Origin: PALSA-1006 sp041660815 | GTDB taxonomy: Bacteria > Pseudomonadota > Gammaproteobacteria > Burkholderiales > Gallionellaceae | Length of the DNA stretch: 64,000 nucleotides | Assembly (NCBI GenBank): GCA_041660815.1 | Contig: JBAZVN010000008.1 | Span: 108,076 to 172,075 of the forward strand | Direction of reading: 5' to 3' | In this document: positions 16,999-25,784 of the stretch, one piece after another | Layout: every line of letters begins with the position of its first letter | Position numbering within the stretch: position 1 is the stretch's first letter | The notes under the pieces: generated by a model | The model's database searches: none | Seen by the model: only the letters and a program-made list of their open reading frames with translations | Told to the model about the DNA's origin: nothing | Translations under genes and position numbers: made by a program

Positions 16999-18897
16999 GT
17001 GAATAATTTATTTAAGAGTATCGGAATTTGGATGGTCGTGGCTTTGGTGCTGATGACCGTGTTTAATCAATTTAATGCGCGCCAGCAATCAACCGCTCAG
17101 GTGCAGCTGGATTATTCGCAATTTCTTGAAGAAGTACGGCAAGGCAATATCGTCAAAGTGACCATTGAAGGGCGTACTCTCAAAGCCGTCACTAACGAGG
17201 GAAAGCGCATCACCAGCTATGCGCCCAGCGATTTATGGATGGTTTCCGATTTACTCAAAAACGGCGTCAAAATTGAAGCCAAGCCCGAAGAAGAGCAATC
17301 TTTCCTGATGAATTTGTTTGTCTCATGGTTCCCCATGCTGCTGCTGATAGGCGTGTGGGTGTTTTTCATGCGCCAGATGCAGGGGGGCGGCAAGGGCGGC
17401 GCGTTCTCGTTTGGCAAGAGTAAAGCGCGTTTACTGGATGACGCCAAGGAGCGCGTTACCTTTGCCGACGTGGCTGGCTGCGATGAAGCAAAAGAGGAAG
17501 TATCTGAATTAGTTGACTTTTTACGCGATCCAACCAAATTCCAAAATCTGGGTGGACGCATTCCGCGCGGCGTGTTGATGGTGGGCAGCCCCGGTACCGG
17601 TAAAACCCTGCTGGCCAAGGCCATTGCCGGCGAAGCCAAAGTACCGTTCTTTTCTATTTCAGGATCAGATTTTGTCGAGATGTTTGTCGGCGTTGGCGCC
17701 GCTCGCGTACGCGACATGTTTGAACAAGCCAAAAAAAATGCACCATGCATTATTTTCATTGATGAGATTGATGCGGTGGGTCGCCAGCGTGGCGCCGGCA
17801 TGGGCGGCGGCAACGATGAACGCGAACAAACTTTGAATGCCTTGCTGGTGGAGATGGACGGCTTTGAGGGTGCCAGTGGGGTGATCGTCATCGCCGCCAC
17901 CAACCGTCCCGATGTATTGGATTCCGCGTTATTGCGCCCCGGACGTTTTGACCGGCAAGTGGTTGTCCCCCTGCCGGATATTCGCGGACGCGAACAAATC
18001 TTGATGGTGCACATGCGCAAAGTGCCGGTAGCTCCGGACGTCAAAGCGGATATCTTGGCGCGCGGCACACCGGGCATGTCGGGTGCGGATCTGGCCAACT
18101 TGGTAAATGAGGCGGCGCTCTTCGCAGCGCGGCGCGGTAAACGTTTTGTAGATATGGATGACTTCGAATCCGCCAAAGACAAGATCATGATGGGCGCGGA
18201 ACGGCGCACCATGATTATGCCGGAAGAGGAACGCCGCAATACCGCCTATCACGAATCTGGTCACGCTGTGGTTGCAAAATTACTCCCCAAGACCGACCCG
18301 GTGCACAAAGTTACCATCATCCCGCGCGGTCGTGCATTGGGTCTCACCATGCAATTGCCTGCGGAAGACCGCTACAGCATGGATAAAAATCGCATTCTGG
18401 ACACTCTGGCGGTATTATTTGGCGGCCGCATCGCCGAAGAAATCTTTATGAATCAGATGACTACCGGCGCTTCCAACGATTTTGAACGCGCCACCGATAT
18501 GGCACGCAAGATGGTGACGCAATGGGGTATGTCAGATGCTCTGGGCCCCATGGTGTACGGTGAAAATGACGGCGAAATATTTTTAGGTCGCTCGGTCACC
18601 ACCCACAAAAATGTTTCCGAAGCTACCATGCAAAAAGTGGATGAGGAAATTCGCCGCATTATTGATCAGCAGTACGCGCTGGCACGCGGTTTAATCGAAG
18701 CCAATCGCGACAAGATTGAAGCCATGACCAAAGCGCTGCTGGAATGGGAAACACTGGACTCCGATCAACTTAACGACATCATGGCCGGACTACCACCACG
18801 TGCGCCTAAACCGGTTTGGGTTGCCCCTCCTCCTCCACCGCCTGATGTCACGCCAGCGGCTCCGGTTGCACCGACACAACCCGCACAAGAAACCTGA
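16999..18897 (+). CDS. ftsH: ATP-dependent zinc metalloprotease FtsH
   Basis: Inner-membrane AAA+ protease degrading misfolded membrane proteins and regulators such as LpxC and sigma-32 in relatives. 632 residues: TM1 about 5-22, periplasmic domain, TM2 about 100-122, AAA domain with Walker A GSPGTGKT (196-203), IIFIDEIDAVGRQRG (Walker B) and the SRH segment RPGRFDRQVVV, then peptidase HESGH (418-422). The tail is Pro-rich. Start is a GTG with GAGAGG 5 nt upstream. Confidence 0.97.
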   Translation: MNNLFKSIGIWMVVALVLMTVFNQFNARQQSTAQVQLDYSQFLEEVRQGNIVKVTIEGRTLKAVTNEGKRITSYAPSDLWMVSDLLKNGVKIEAKPEEEQSFLMNLFVSWFPMLLLIGVWVFFMRQMQGGGKGGAFSFGKSKARLLDDAKERVTFADVAGCDEAKEEVSELVDFLRDPTKFQNLGGRIPRGVLMVGSPGTGKTLLAKAIAGEAKVPFFSISGSDFVEMFVGVGAARVRDMFEQAKKNAPCIIFIDEIDAVGRQRGAGMGGGNDEREQTLNALLVEMDGFEGASGVIVIAATNRPDVLDSALLRPGRFDRQVVVPLPDIRGREQILMVHMRKVPVAPDVKADILARGTPGMSGADLANLVNEAALFAARRGKRFVDMDDFESAKDKIMMGAERRTMIMPEEERRNTAYHESGHAVVAKLLPKTDPVHKVTIIPRGRALGLTMQLPAEDRYSMDKNRILDTLAVLFGGRIAEEIFMNQMTTGASNDFERATDMARKMVTQWGMSDALGPMVYGENDGEIFLGRSVTTHKNVSEATMQKVDEEIRRIIDQQYALARGLIEANRDKIEAMTKALLEWETLDSDQLNDIMAGLPPRAPKPVWVAPPPPPPDVTPAAPVAPTQPAQET

Positions 18898-18912
18898 AAG
18901 CACGAAGAATAA

Positions 18913-18965
18913 AGGGGGAATAGAGAAGGTTAAAACCTGATTCAATTCCCCCTCTTCTTTTTCAT
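18913..18965 (+). terminator. Terminator after ftsH
   Basis: AGGGGGAAT (18913-18921) pairs with ATTCCCCCT (18945-18953); an inner AGGTT/AACCT pair (18927-18938) stacks inside. CTTCTTTTTC follows. Lies 16 bp after the ftsH stop and before folP, so folP may have partly separate expression. Confidence 0.6.
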
Positions 18966-18996
18966 AGCCTCAAATTTTTCAACTTAAACTCTCCAA

Positions 18997-19836
18997 ATGT
19001 TCCTGCACTGCGGCAACTTCAAACTTGAACTTTCGCGCCCCCAAATTATGGGGATCGTGAATGTCACGCCCGATTCTTTTTCAGACGGCGGCAAACATTT
19101 ATCAAATGAAGCCGCGATTGCTCATGCAATGCAATTGGTCGAAGATGGAGCGGATATTTTAGATATCGGCGGGGAGTCGACACGCCCCGGTGCGGCAGTC
19201 GTAAGTGAAGCAGAAGAGTTGGCGCGCGTCATACCAGTGATTGAAGGTTTGCGTAACGTAAAAGTACCCATTTCCATAGACACCTATAAACCGGCGGTGA
19301 TGCGTGCCGCACTTCATGCGGGCGCAAGTATGGTTAACGACATTAATGCGTTGCAGGAAGAAGAAGCGTTAAGCATTGTTGCCGATAGCCACGCGGCGGT
19401 TTGCCTGATGCACCGCCAAGGTGACTCAAAAAATATGCAACTCAATCCACACTATGCAGATGTCACGACAGAAGTGATCGACTTTTTGCTGCAACGGGTT
19501 AGCGCCGTAACTAAAGCCGGGATTTCTTCCCAGAGAATTGTGCTTGATCCGGGCTTCGGTTTTGGCAAAACACTTGCGCACAACCTAAAATTACTCAATG
19601 AATTCAATGAGCTTTGCAAATGCAAAATTCCAGTCCTAGCCGGCATATCACGCAAATCCATGCTTGGACAAATCACCGGACGCGGCATTGAACAACGTGT
19701 TGCTTCAAGCATCGCGGCCGCATTAATCGCCGTACAACGCGGCGCGGCGATTGTTCGGGTGCATGATGTTCGCGAAACACGGGATGTCTTAAAAATATGG
19801 GCTGCAGTCAATAATCCGCTTGATTTTAAAGCATAA
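18997..19836 (+). CDS. folP: Dihydropteroate synthase
   Basis: Condenses p-aminobenzoate with dihydropterin pyrophosphate in folate synthesis; sulfonamide target. 279 residues forming a TIM barrel, with the conserved MGIVNVTPDSFSDGGKH start, DIGGESTRPGA, and DPGFGFGKT. The order ftsH-folP is typical, but glmM, which usually follows folP in this class, is missing and rpsO comes next. No good Shine-Dalgarno before the ATG. Confidence 0.95.
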   Translation: MFLHCGNFKLELSRPQIMGIVNVTPDSFSDGGKHLSNEAAIAHAMQLVEDGADILDIGGESTRPGAAVVSEAEELARVIPVIEGLRNVKVPISIDTYKPAVMRAALHAGASMVNDINALQEEEALSIVADSHAAVCLMHRQGDSKNMQLNPHYADVTTEVIDFLLQRVSAVTKAGISSQRIVLDPGFGFGKTLAHNLKLLNEFNELCKCKIPVLAGISRKSMLGQITGRGIEQRVASSIAAALIAVQRGAAIVRVHDVRETRDVLKIWAAVNNPLDFKA

Positions 19837-19867
19837 ATAAATCAATTGAATTATCGGTTGATTTAAC

Positions 19868-19897
19868 TTGAGCATAACCCCCATTCAAGGGTAGAAT
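19868..19897 (+). promoter_or_regulatory. Candidate rpsO promoter
   Basis: TTGAGC (19868-19873), 18-bp spacer, TAGAAT (19892-19897), about 24 bp upstream of the rpsO Shine-Dalgarno. Reasonable sigma-70 match in a 90-bp gap after folP. Confidence 0.5.
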
Positions 19898-19926
19898 GCC
19901 GCACTTTTTTAATGGAGAGGAAGTAA

Positions 19927-20196
19927 ATGTCTATTACCACGGCACAAAAATCGCAAATCGTGGCCGATTATCAACGCGCTAAGGGCGACACAGGTTCCCC
20001 TGAAGTCCAAGTAGCATTGGTCACCGCACGTATCACTTACCTGACAGAACATTTCAAAGAGCACGGCAAAGACCACCACTCACGTCGTGGACTGTTGCGC
20101 TTGGTTAGCCGTCGCCGTAAATTGCTCGATTATCTCAAGAGCAAGAACGAAGGCAGCTATCGTGAACTCATCAAGCGCCTAGAATTACGCAAGTAA
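19927..20196 (+). CDS. rpsO: 30S ribosomal protein S15
   Basis: Primary 16S rRNA-binding protein of the small subunit. Standard 89 residues, with GDTGSPEVQVALVTARI and the Lys/Arg-rich HSRRGLLRLVSRRRKLLDYL. A GGAGAGGAAG Shine-Dalgarno precedes the ATG. The rpsO-pnp pair is conserved across proteobacteria. Confidence 0.98.
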   Translation: MSITTAQKSQIVADYQRAKGDTGSPEVQVALVTARITYLTEHFKEHGKDHHSRRGLLRLVSRRRKLLDYLKSKNEGSYRELIKRLELRK

Positions 20197-20211
20197 TAAA
20201 TTATTGACCGC

Positions 20212-20230
20212 GGGTCGCTTTATGCGGCCC
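20212..20230 (+). terminator. Hairpin between rpsO and pnp
   Basis: GGGTCGC (20212-20218) and GCGGCCC (20224-20230) pair (one G-U) around TTTAT; GAGTCATTTT follows. Weak T run. In E. coli this intergenic region carries a leaky terminator/RNase III site; a similar role here is inferred from position. Confidence 0.5.
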
Positions 20231-20303
20231 GAGTCATTTTAGATCTCGTTAATTTTCCCCGGCGCAGTTGCGCCTTGTTGTTCTATCCCAAGAGAGGTAT
20301 ACC

Positions 20304-22415
20304 TTGAGTCATTTTAAAAAAACGATTAGCTACGGCAAGCATCAACTCACAATCGAAACCGGCGAAATCGCACGTCAAGCAACAGCTGCTGTGATGGTTA
20401 GCCTGGATGACACAGTCGTACTGGTCACCGTGGTCGGCGCCAAAAATGCAAAGCCTGAACAAGATTTTTTCCCGCTAACCGTTGACTATCAAGAGCGTAC
20501 TTACGCTGCCGGTAAAATTCCGGGTGGATTCTTCAAACGCGAAGGCCGCCCCAGCGAAAAAGAAATTTTAACTTCACGCCTGATCGATCGCCCGCTACGC
20601 CCGCTGTTCCCCGAAAGTTTTTATAACGAAGTACAAATCGTGGCAACCGTGGTGTCTTCCGACAGCCAAATTGACTCCGATATTCCCTCCATGATTGGCG
20701 CTTCAGCAGCGCTGGCAATTTCAGGAATTCCGTTTGACGGCCCGATTGGCGCAGCGCGCGTCGGTTATTTGAACGGCCAATATGTATTAAACCCGACCGC
20801 CGACGAACTCAAAGAATCCCAAATGGATTTGGTTGTTGCCGGTACCGTACAAGCGGTGTTAATGGTTGAATCCGAAGCAAAAGAATTGTCCGAAGAAGTC
20901 ATGTTAGGCGCGGTGGTATTCGGCCACGAACAGATGCAAGCCGTTATCAATGCAATCAATGAAATGGCCGATGCCGTTGGTAAGGATGCCTGGGATTGGG
21001 AACCTGCCGCCAAGAATGAAGCTTTGATTGCCAAGCTGGCTGAATTAGCCGAACAAGATCTGCAAGCTGCTTATGCGGTTCGTGAAAAACAAGCCCGCAC
21101 TCATCAAGTTGATGCACTGCGTGCCCGCGTATTTGAAACCCTGTCCGCACAATTTCCTGACGTTAGTTCAAATCAACTCGGCGAATTGTTTGGCGCACTG
21201 GAAGCCAAAATTGTACGCGGTCAAATTTTGAGCGGCGAGCCACGTATTGACGGTCGCGATACCCGCACCGTGCGTCCGATTACCATCCGCACCGGCGTAT
21301 TGCCACGCACCCATGGCTCTACCCTGTTTACCCGTGGCGAGACTCAAGCATTGGTCGTTGCAACGCTGGGCAGCATGCGCGATTCACAGTCTATTGATGC
21401 ACTGCAGGGCGGATATTCAGACCGCTTCATGCTGCATTACAACTTCCCTCCCTATGCAACCGGTGAAACCGGCCGCGTTGGCACACCAAAACGTCGCGAA
21501 ATCGGCCATGGCCGTTTAGCTAAACGTGCGCTGGTAGCCGTTTTACCGAGCGAAGAAGATTGTGGTTACGCAATGCGCGTGGTTTCTGAAATCACCGAGT
21601 CAAACGGCTCCAGCTCGATGGCTTCCGTATGCGGCGGCTGCCTGGCATTGATGGACGCGGGTGTAGCAGTTAAAGCACACGTTGCAGGTATCGCGATGGG
21701 CCTGATCAAAGACGGCAACCGTTTTGCAGTATTGACCGACATCTTGGGCGACGAAGATCATCTGGGCGATATGGACTTTAAAGTGGCCGGCTCCGACAAC
21801 GGAATTACCGCACTGCAAATGGACATCAAGATCAACGGCATCACCAAAGAGATCATGAAAGTTGCTTTGAGTCAGGCACGCGAAGGCCGCATGCACATCC
21901 TCGAAATCATGAAACAAACGATGCCAACGGTGCGCCCTGAAGTATCCGAGCATGCACCGCGCATGATTAAGATGAAGATCAATCCGGAAAAAATCCGTGA
22001 TGTGATCGGCAAGGGCGGCGCGGTTATTCGTGCATTGACCGAGGAAACCGGCACGACAATTGATATCGACGATGAAGGTAACATCACCATCGCCGGTGTG
22101 AATGGCGAAGCCGGTCTGCTGGCCAAGAAACGTATCGAAGATATCGTGGCAGAAGTCGAAGTTGGCAAATCTTACGAAGGTCCGGTTGTCAAACTGCTGG
22201 ACTTTGGTGCGATCATCAACATTTTGCCGGGTAAAGATGGCTTGCTGCACATCTCGCAAATTTCCAACGAGCGCATCGCCAACGTTTCCGATCATCTGAA
22301 AGAAGGTCAGATCGTTAAAGTTAAGGTATTGGAAGCTGATGAGAAAGGCCGTATGCGTTTGAGTATGAAGGCGTTACTGCCTACTGCAGAAGCTGCTGCA
22401 CCTGCTGCTGAATAA
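20304..22415 (+). CDS. pnp: Polynucleotide phosphorylase
   Basis: 3'-5' phosphorolytic exoribonuclease of the degradosome. The frame is open from 20268, but a TTG at 20304 with AGAGAGG 6 nt upstream starts the conserved N-terminus (MSHFKKTISYGKHQLTIETG), giving 703 residues. Two RNase PH domains are followed by KH (KINPEKIRDVIGKGGAVIRALTEETG) and S1 (EGPVVKLLDFGAIINILPGKDGLLHISQI) domains. Ends at a strong terminator. Confidence 0.97.
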   Translation: MSHFKKTISYGKHQLTIETGEIARQATAAVMVSLDDTVVLVTVVGAKNAKPEQDFFPLTVDYQERTYAAGKIPGGFFKREGRPSEKEILTSRLIDRPLRPLFPESFYNEVQIVATVVSSDSQIDSDIPSMIGASAALAISGIPFDGPIGAARVGYLNGQYVLNPTADELKESQMDLVVAGTVQAVLMVESEAKELSEEVMLGAVVFGHEQMQAVINAINEMADAVGKDAWDWEPAAKNEALIAKLAELAEQDLQAAYAVREKQARTHQVDALRARVFETLSAQFPDVSSNQLGELFGALEAKIVRGQILSGEPRIDGRDTRTVRPITIRTGVLPRTHGSTLFTRGETQALVVATLGSMRDSQSIDALQGGYSDRFMLHYNFPPYATGETGRVGTPKRREIGHGRLAKRALVAVLPSEEDCGYAMRVVSEITESNGSSSMASVCGGCLALMDAGVAVKAHVAGIAMGLIKDGNRFAVLTDILGDEDHLGDMDFKVAGSDNGITALQMDIKINGITKEIMKVALSQAREGRMHILEIMKQTMPTVRPEVSEHAPRMIKMKINPEKIRDVIGKGGAVIRALTEETGTTIDIDDEGNITIAGVNGEAGLLAKKRIEDIVAEVEVGKSYEGPVVKLLDFGAIINILPGKDGLLHISQISNERIANVSDHLKEGQIVKVKVLEADEKGRMRLSMKALLPTAEAAAPAAE

Positions 22416-22433
22416 TACGCAGGTTGAAACGAC

Positions 22434-22460
22434 AAAAAACCCGCTTACGCGGGTTTTTTT
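22434..22460 (+). terminator. Rho-independent terminator after pnp
   Basis: A-rich arm ending CCCGC (to 22444), TTAC loop, GCGGG followed by seven T (22449-22460). Eleven base pairs including the A/T part. Works in both directions, and so may also serve the small minus-strand gene whose stop is at 22489. Confidence 0.9.
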
Positions 22461-22488
22461 GTACCTGCAAATCGCAACGTTCTATAGC

Positions 22489-22698
22489 TCAGGCTTTCAC
22501 ATTTACCAGCGTACCCACAGTTTGCCCGCTCGTGTTCACGGTCGGCGTCGGAGCCGTGCGCTCTGGTGCCGACTGAGCTTTCGTCTTCTCCTCACGGGAA
22601 ACAGATTCATTGGTCTTCTCTGTTACTCGCGCCACTTGAGCTTGCGGCTGAACCGAGGGCGAATTGTAACTACCCGGTGAAACTGAATTGATGGCCAT
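22489..22698 (-). CDS. Small conserved-looking protein of unknown function
   Basis: 69 residues starting MAINSVSPGSYNSPS and ending VNTSGQTVGTLVNVKA. The ATG at 22698 has a strong AGAGGAG Shine-Dalgarno 8 nt upstream, which argues for a real gene although the open frame starts a little earlier. The middle is Glu/Lys/Thr/Pro-rich and predicted disordered; no signal peptide, membrane segment or Cys. The tail pattern VNTSGQTxGTLxN recurs, from memory, in small proteins of related betaproteobacteria, but no function is known to me. It lies alone between the pnp terminator and uvrC, facing away from uvrC. Confidence 0.6.
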   Translation of the reverse strand: MAINSVSPGSYNSPSVQPQAQVARVTEKTNESVSREEKTKAQSAPERTAPTPTVNTSGQTVGTLVNVKA

Positions 22699-22894
22699 GA
22701 TAACAACTCCTCTAACATACACTTCATCACTACTTGGGACACATCCCTACATGCCGCAATTCTGCGCTTTCTTATGCAAATTTTCAAATGAAATATGGCT
22801 GAACGCGATAATTTCAGCGACAATTGGCCGAAAATTTCGCGCACCCCATCAAAACGACTAACTATATGTTTTTATTGACTATATTATTTTGACA

Positions 22895-24691
22895 ATGTTT
22901 GATATTCCCGCTTTTGTTGCCTCACTTCCCTTGCTGCCCGGCGTCTATCGCATGCTGGACGAAGCTGGTAATGTTTTATATGTGGGGAAAGCCGGTCAGC
23001 TTAAAAAACGCGTCAGCTCCTATTTTCAAAAAACCAATATTTCCCCGCGCATCCGTTTAATGGTTTCACATATTGCACGCATAGAAGTAACCGTGACGCG
23101 CAGCGAAGCCGAGGCGTTACTGCTGGAAAATAATCTAATAAAATCCCTGAAACCGCGCTATAACATATTGTTTCGTGACGATAAATCCTACCCCTACATC
23201 GTACTAACCGGGCATGATTTTCCACGCTTGGCGTACTATCGCGGCGCCACTCAGCGCCAACATCAATACTTTGGGCCCTACCCCAACTCCTTTGCTGCCA
23301 AGGAAACAATTGCCCTGGTGCAAAAAATATTTCAATTGCGCACGTGCGAAGAGAGCGTATTTAACAACCGTACCCGCCCCTGTTTGCTGCATCAAATTCA
23401 CCGCTGCAAAGCCCCCTGCGTAAACTTAATTTCTGCTGAAGATTACGCTACGGATGTCAGAAATGCGGTGTTGATGTTGCATGGCAAACACGACGAGGTG
23501 GAAGTCAGTTTGCGCACCGCCATGGAGTTGGCTGCAGAAAAAATGCAATACGAACAAGCCGCTGCCCTGCGCGATCAACTTCAAGCGTTGCGCACTGTAC
23601 AACAAAAACAATACGTTGAAAGCGGCAAGGCCACCGATGCCGACATTATCGCGGTGACCGAATTGAACGGCGAATTATGTGTGGCGCTGGCCATTGTGCG
23701 CGGCGGACGCCACTTGGGCGACAAACATTTCTTCCCCCACAACGCAACAGGCGACAGTCCCGGCGAAGTACTGGAAGCCTTTTTGGCACAACAATATTTA
23801 AGCCACCCTATTCCACCGCTGATTTTAACGTCCATTGAAATAGCATCCGAGGAATTGGAAACGGTGCTGACCGAACAAGCAGGATCAAAAATACAAATTC
23901 GTCATGCGGTCACAGGTGAGCGGCGCCAGTGGCTGGAGATGGCGATGAATAATGCCTTTCTGGCTTTGCAACAAAAACAAAGCCAGCAAGCGGGACAACA
24001 ATTTCGCGTGGACACATTACGCACGATTTTGTCACTCCCCCAACTTAACCGCATCGAATGTTTTGATATTAGCCACACCATGGGCGAAGCAACGATCGCG
24101 TCCTGCGTTGTGTATAACGAACTGGGCATGCGCCCTGCCGAATATCGGCGCTACAACATTACCGGCATCACCGGTGGCGACGATTATGCGGCAATGCGCC
24201 AAGCCCTATTACGCCGCTATCAAAAATTGCAACAGGGCGAAGGCAAGCGTCCCGACCTCATCTTGATAGACGGCGGAATCGGCCAATTGGGCATGGCTAC
24301 TGAAGTGATGACCGAACTTGGCTTAACCGATATTCCGCTGGTTGGCGTCGCCAAAGGAGTGGAGCGCAAAGCAGGTTTAGAGCAATTGTTTCGTCCCTCA
24401 GTGGAAAAGCCGCTACAATTGCAGCCTGACAACCCGGCATTACATTTGATCCAACAAGTACGGGATGAAGCACATCGTTTTGCTATTGCCGGGCACCGCG
24501 CAAAACGCGGCAAAGTTCGCATGGCCTCTATGTTGGAAGAAATTGCAGGAGTAGGAGAAAAGCGCCGCCGCAATCTATTGGCACGATTTGGGGGCTTAAA
24601 AGGCGTACAGCAGGCCAGTATTGACGAACTTGCCCAAGTTGAGGGAATAAGCCCGGCATTGGCAGAAAAAATTTACCAGCAATTTCATTAG
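22895..24691 (+). CDS. uvrC: Excinuclease ABC subunit C
   Basis: Makes both incisions in nucleotide excision repair with UvrAB. An ATG at 22895 is preferred over an in-frame TTG six bases earlier; 598 residues. GIY-YIG nuclease at the N-terminus (GVYRMLDEAGNVLYVGKA), Cys-rich centre, UVR motif (KMQYEQAAALRDQL), RNase H-like nuclease (ECFDISHTMGEATIASCVVY, LILIDGGIGQL) and C-terminal helix-hairpin-helix repeats (GVGEKRRRNLLARFG, VEGISPALAEKIY). No LexA box is seen upstream. pgsA follows after 2 bp, the usual pairing. Confidence 0.97.
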   Translation: MFDIPAFVASLPLLPGVYRMLDEAGNVLYVGKAGQLKKRVSSYFQKTNISPRIRLMVSHIARIEVTVTRSEAEALLLENNLIKSLKPRYNILFRDDKSYPYIVLTGHDFPRLAYYRGATQRQHQYFGPYPNSFAAKETIALVQKIFQLRTCEESVFNNRTRPCLLHQIHRCKAPCVNLISAEDYATDVRNAVLMLHGKHDEVEVSLRTAMELAAEKMQYEQAAALRDQLQALRTVQQKQYVESGKATDADIIAVTELNGELCVALAIVRGGRHLGDKHFFPHNATGDSPGEVLEAFLAQQYLSHPIPPLILTSIEIASEELETVLTEQAGSKIQIRHAVTGERRQWLEMAMNNAFLALQQKQSQQAGQQFRVDTLRTILSLPQLNRIECFDISHTMGEATIASCVVYNELGMRPAEYRRYNITGITGGDDYAAMRQALLRRYQKLQQGEGKRPDLILIDGGIGQLGMATEVMTELGLTDIPLVGVAKGVERKAGLEQLFRPSVEKPLQLQPDNPALHLIQQVRDEAHRFAIAGHRAKRGKVRMASMLEEIAGVGEKRRRNLLARFGGLKGVQQASIDELAQVEGISPALAEKIYQQFH

Positions 24692-24693
24692 AG

Positions 24694-25269
24694 ATGTCTT
24701 ATAACATACCCAATATACTGACTTGGTTCAGAATCCTGATGATTCCATTTTTCATCACGGTATTTTATCTGCCGGATGAAACATTAAATCTACACAGCAA
24801 GCATCTAATTGCCACCCTCATTTTTGCGGCTGCCGCCATTACCGATTGGCTGGACGGCTATCTGGCCCGCTACCTGAATCAAACCTCCGCGTTTGGTGCA
24901 TTCCTCGATCCCGTTGCCGATAAGCTGATGGTGACTGCCGCGCTGATCGTGCTGCTCAAATTAGGCTATATCGATCCGCTCATTGCCTTCATTATCATTG
25001 GCCGGGAAATTGCGATTTCAGCACTACGCGAATGGATGGCGCAACTGGGCGACAGCAAAAGCATCGCCGTCTCAATGATTGGTAAAGTAAAAACCACGTT
25101 TCAGATGCTCGCAATTTTACTTTTGCTGTATCACGATACAATTTTGGGGTTTTCAGCCGCACATTTCGGTACTTTACTCATTTATATCGCCGCCATTCTC
25201 ACTTTATGGTCGATGATTTACTATTTAATGCTGGCCAGACCACTTATCTCTAAAAAAACTGCAAAATGA
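24694..25269 (+). CDS. pgsA: CDP-diacylglycerol-glycerol-3-phosphate 3-phosphatidyltransferase
   Basis: Makes phosphatidylglycerol phosphate, committed step to phosphatidylglycerol, in the inner membrane. 191 residues with about five membrane segments and the complete CDP-alcohol phosphotransferase motif, DG-x2-AR-x8-G-x3-D-x3-D, starting at DGYLARYL. Only 2 bp after uvrC, so co-transcribed. The tRNA promoter starts 3 bp after its stop. Confidence 0.95.
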   Translation: MSYNIPNILTWFRILMIPFFITVFYLPDETLNLHSKHLIATLIFAAAAITDWLDGYLARYLNQTSAFGAFLDPVADKLMVTAALIVLLKLGYIDPLIAFIIIGREIAISALREWMAQLGDSKSIAVSMIGKVKTTFQMLAILLLLYHDTILGFSAAHFGTLLIYIAAILTLWSMIYYLMLARPLISKKTAK

Positions 25270-25271
25270 AA

Positions 25272-25300
25272 TTGATTTTTTCGCACTTGATCTGTATAGT
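25272..25300 (+). promoter_or_regulatory. Promoter of the tRNA-Pro/Arg/His cluster
   Basis: TTGATT (25272-25277), 17-bp spacer, TATAGT (25295-25300), followed by GCCGCCTC, a GC-rich discriminator typical of stringently controlled stable-RNA promoters. The first tRNA starts 10 bp later. Confidence 0.7.
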
Positions 25301-25310
25301 GCCGCCTCTT

Positions 25311-25387
25311 CGGGGTGTAGCGTAGCCTGGTAGCGCGCCTGCTTTGGGAGCAGGATGTCGGGAGTTCGAATCTCTCCACCCCGACCA
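25311..25387 (+). tRNA. tRNA-Pro(TGG)
   Basis: 77 nt with CCA encoded. Acceptor CGGGGTG/CACCCCG pairs fully; the anticodon loop TTTGGGA gives TGG; the T-loop GTTCGAATC is standard. First of three clustered tRNA genes. Confidence 0.97.
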
Positions 25388-25431
25388 GGTTTTGTAGCAA
25401 ATTTAGTCGCATTGTTTACCGACAACGAATT

Positions 25432-25508
25432 GTGCCCGTAGCTCAACCGGATAGAGCACCAGCCTTCTAAGCTGGGGGTTGCTGGTTCGATTCCAGTCGG
25501 GCACACCA
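25432..25508 (+). tRNA. tRNA-Arg(TCT)
   Basis: 77 nt with CCA encoded. Acceptor GTGCCCG/CGGGCAC; anticodon stem CCAGC/GCTGG around CTTCTAA, giving TCT. Reads AGA/AGG codons. Confidence 0.97.
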
Positions 25509-25534
25509 AATAATTTGACTTGCAACAGTTCAAT

Positions 25535-25611
25535 GGTGGTCGTAGCTCAGTTGGTAGAGCCCTGGATTGTGATTCCAGTTGTCGTGGGTTCGAGCCCCAT
25601 CGATCACCCCA
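25535..25611 (+). tRNA. tRNA-His(GTG)
   Basis: Starts with the His-specific extra G (G-1) opposite C73; acceptor GTGGTCG/CGATCAC with one G-U. Loop TTGTGAT gives anticodon GTG. CCA is encoded. Last of the cluster. Confidence 0.97.
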
Positions 25612-25617
25612 CCTAAA

Positions 25618-25696
25618 AACCCAATGATTCATTGGGTTGCATCAAAAAAACCGTTGATTTTAGTTAATACATATTGACTAAAATCAACGGTTTTTT
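25618..25696. terminator. Two hairpins after the tRNA cluster, the second with a perfect 20-bp stem
   Basis: First, AACCCAAT/ATTGGGTT (25618-25625, 25631-25638). Second, a perfect 20-bp inverted repeat, arms 25645-25664 and 25677-25696 around a 12-nt AT-rich loop, with A6 at the outer left and T6 at the outer right. The second is a bidirectional intrinsic terminator and is longer than usual. Confidence 0.85.
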
Positions 25697-25724
25697 GCAT
25701 TCTGTCCGGTGGAGTTGTTGACCT

Positions 25725-25784
25725 TTAAATATGCTTAGCTACGCTCATGCGCTGATGCAGGATGCGAACTACACCGATTCGGAA
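25725..25784 (-). pseudogene. C-terminal remnant of a ParE/RelE-superfamily toxin
   Basis: The minus-strand frame ending in TAA at 25725-25727 reads FRIGVVRILHQRMSVAKHI, close to the conserved ParE tail (VRILHQRMD-x-E-R-H). Only about 15-19 codons remain; the rest of the toxin gene is gone. The frame runs straight out of the last codons of the parD remnant, one base out of register, as expected for an internal deletion in a parD-parE operon. Identity is from motif memory, not a search. Confidence 0.6.

Noticed and set aside
17217..18239. 340-codon minus-strand frame inside ftsH
   Set aside because: Antisense to AAA+ motifs of ftsH; Ser/Pro-rich low-complexity composition typical of shadow frames.
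25221..25632. Minus-strand frames across the tRNA cluster (e.g. VCPTGIEPATPSLEG)
   Set aside because: These are antisense readings of tRNA genes, a known source of false ORFs.
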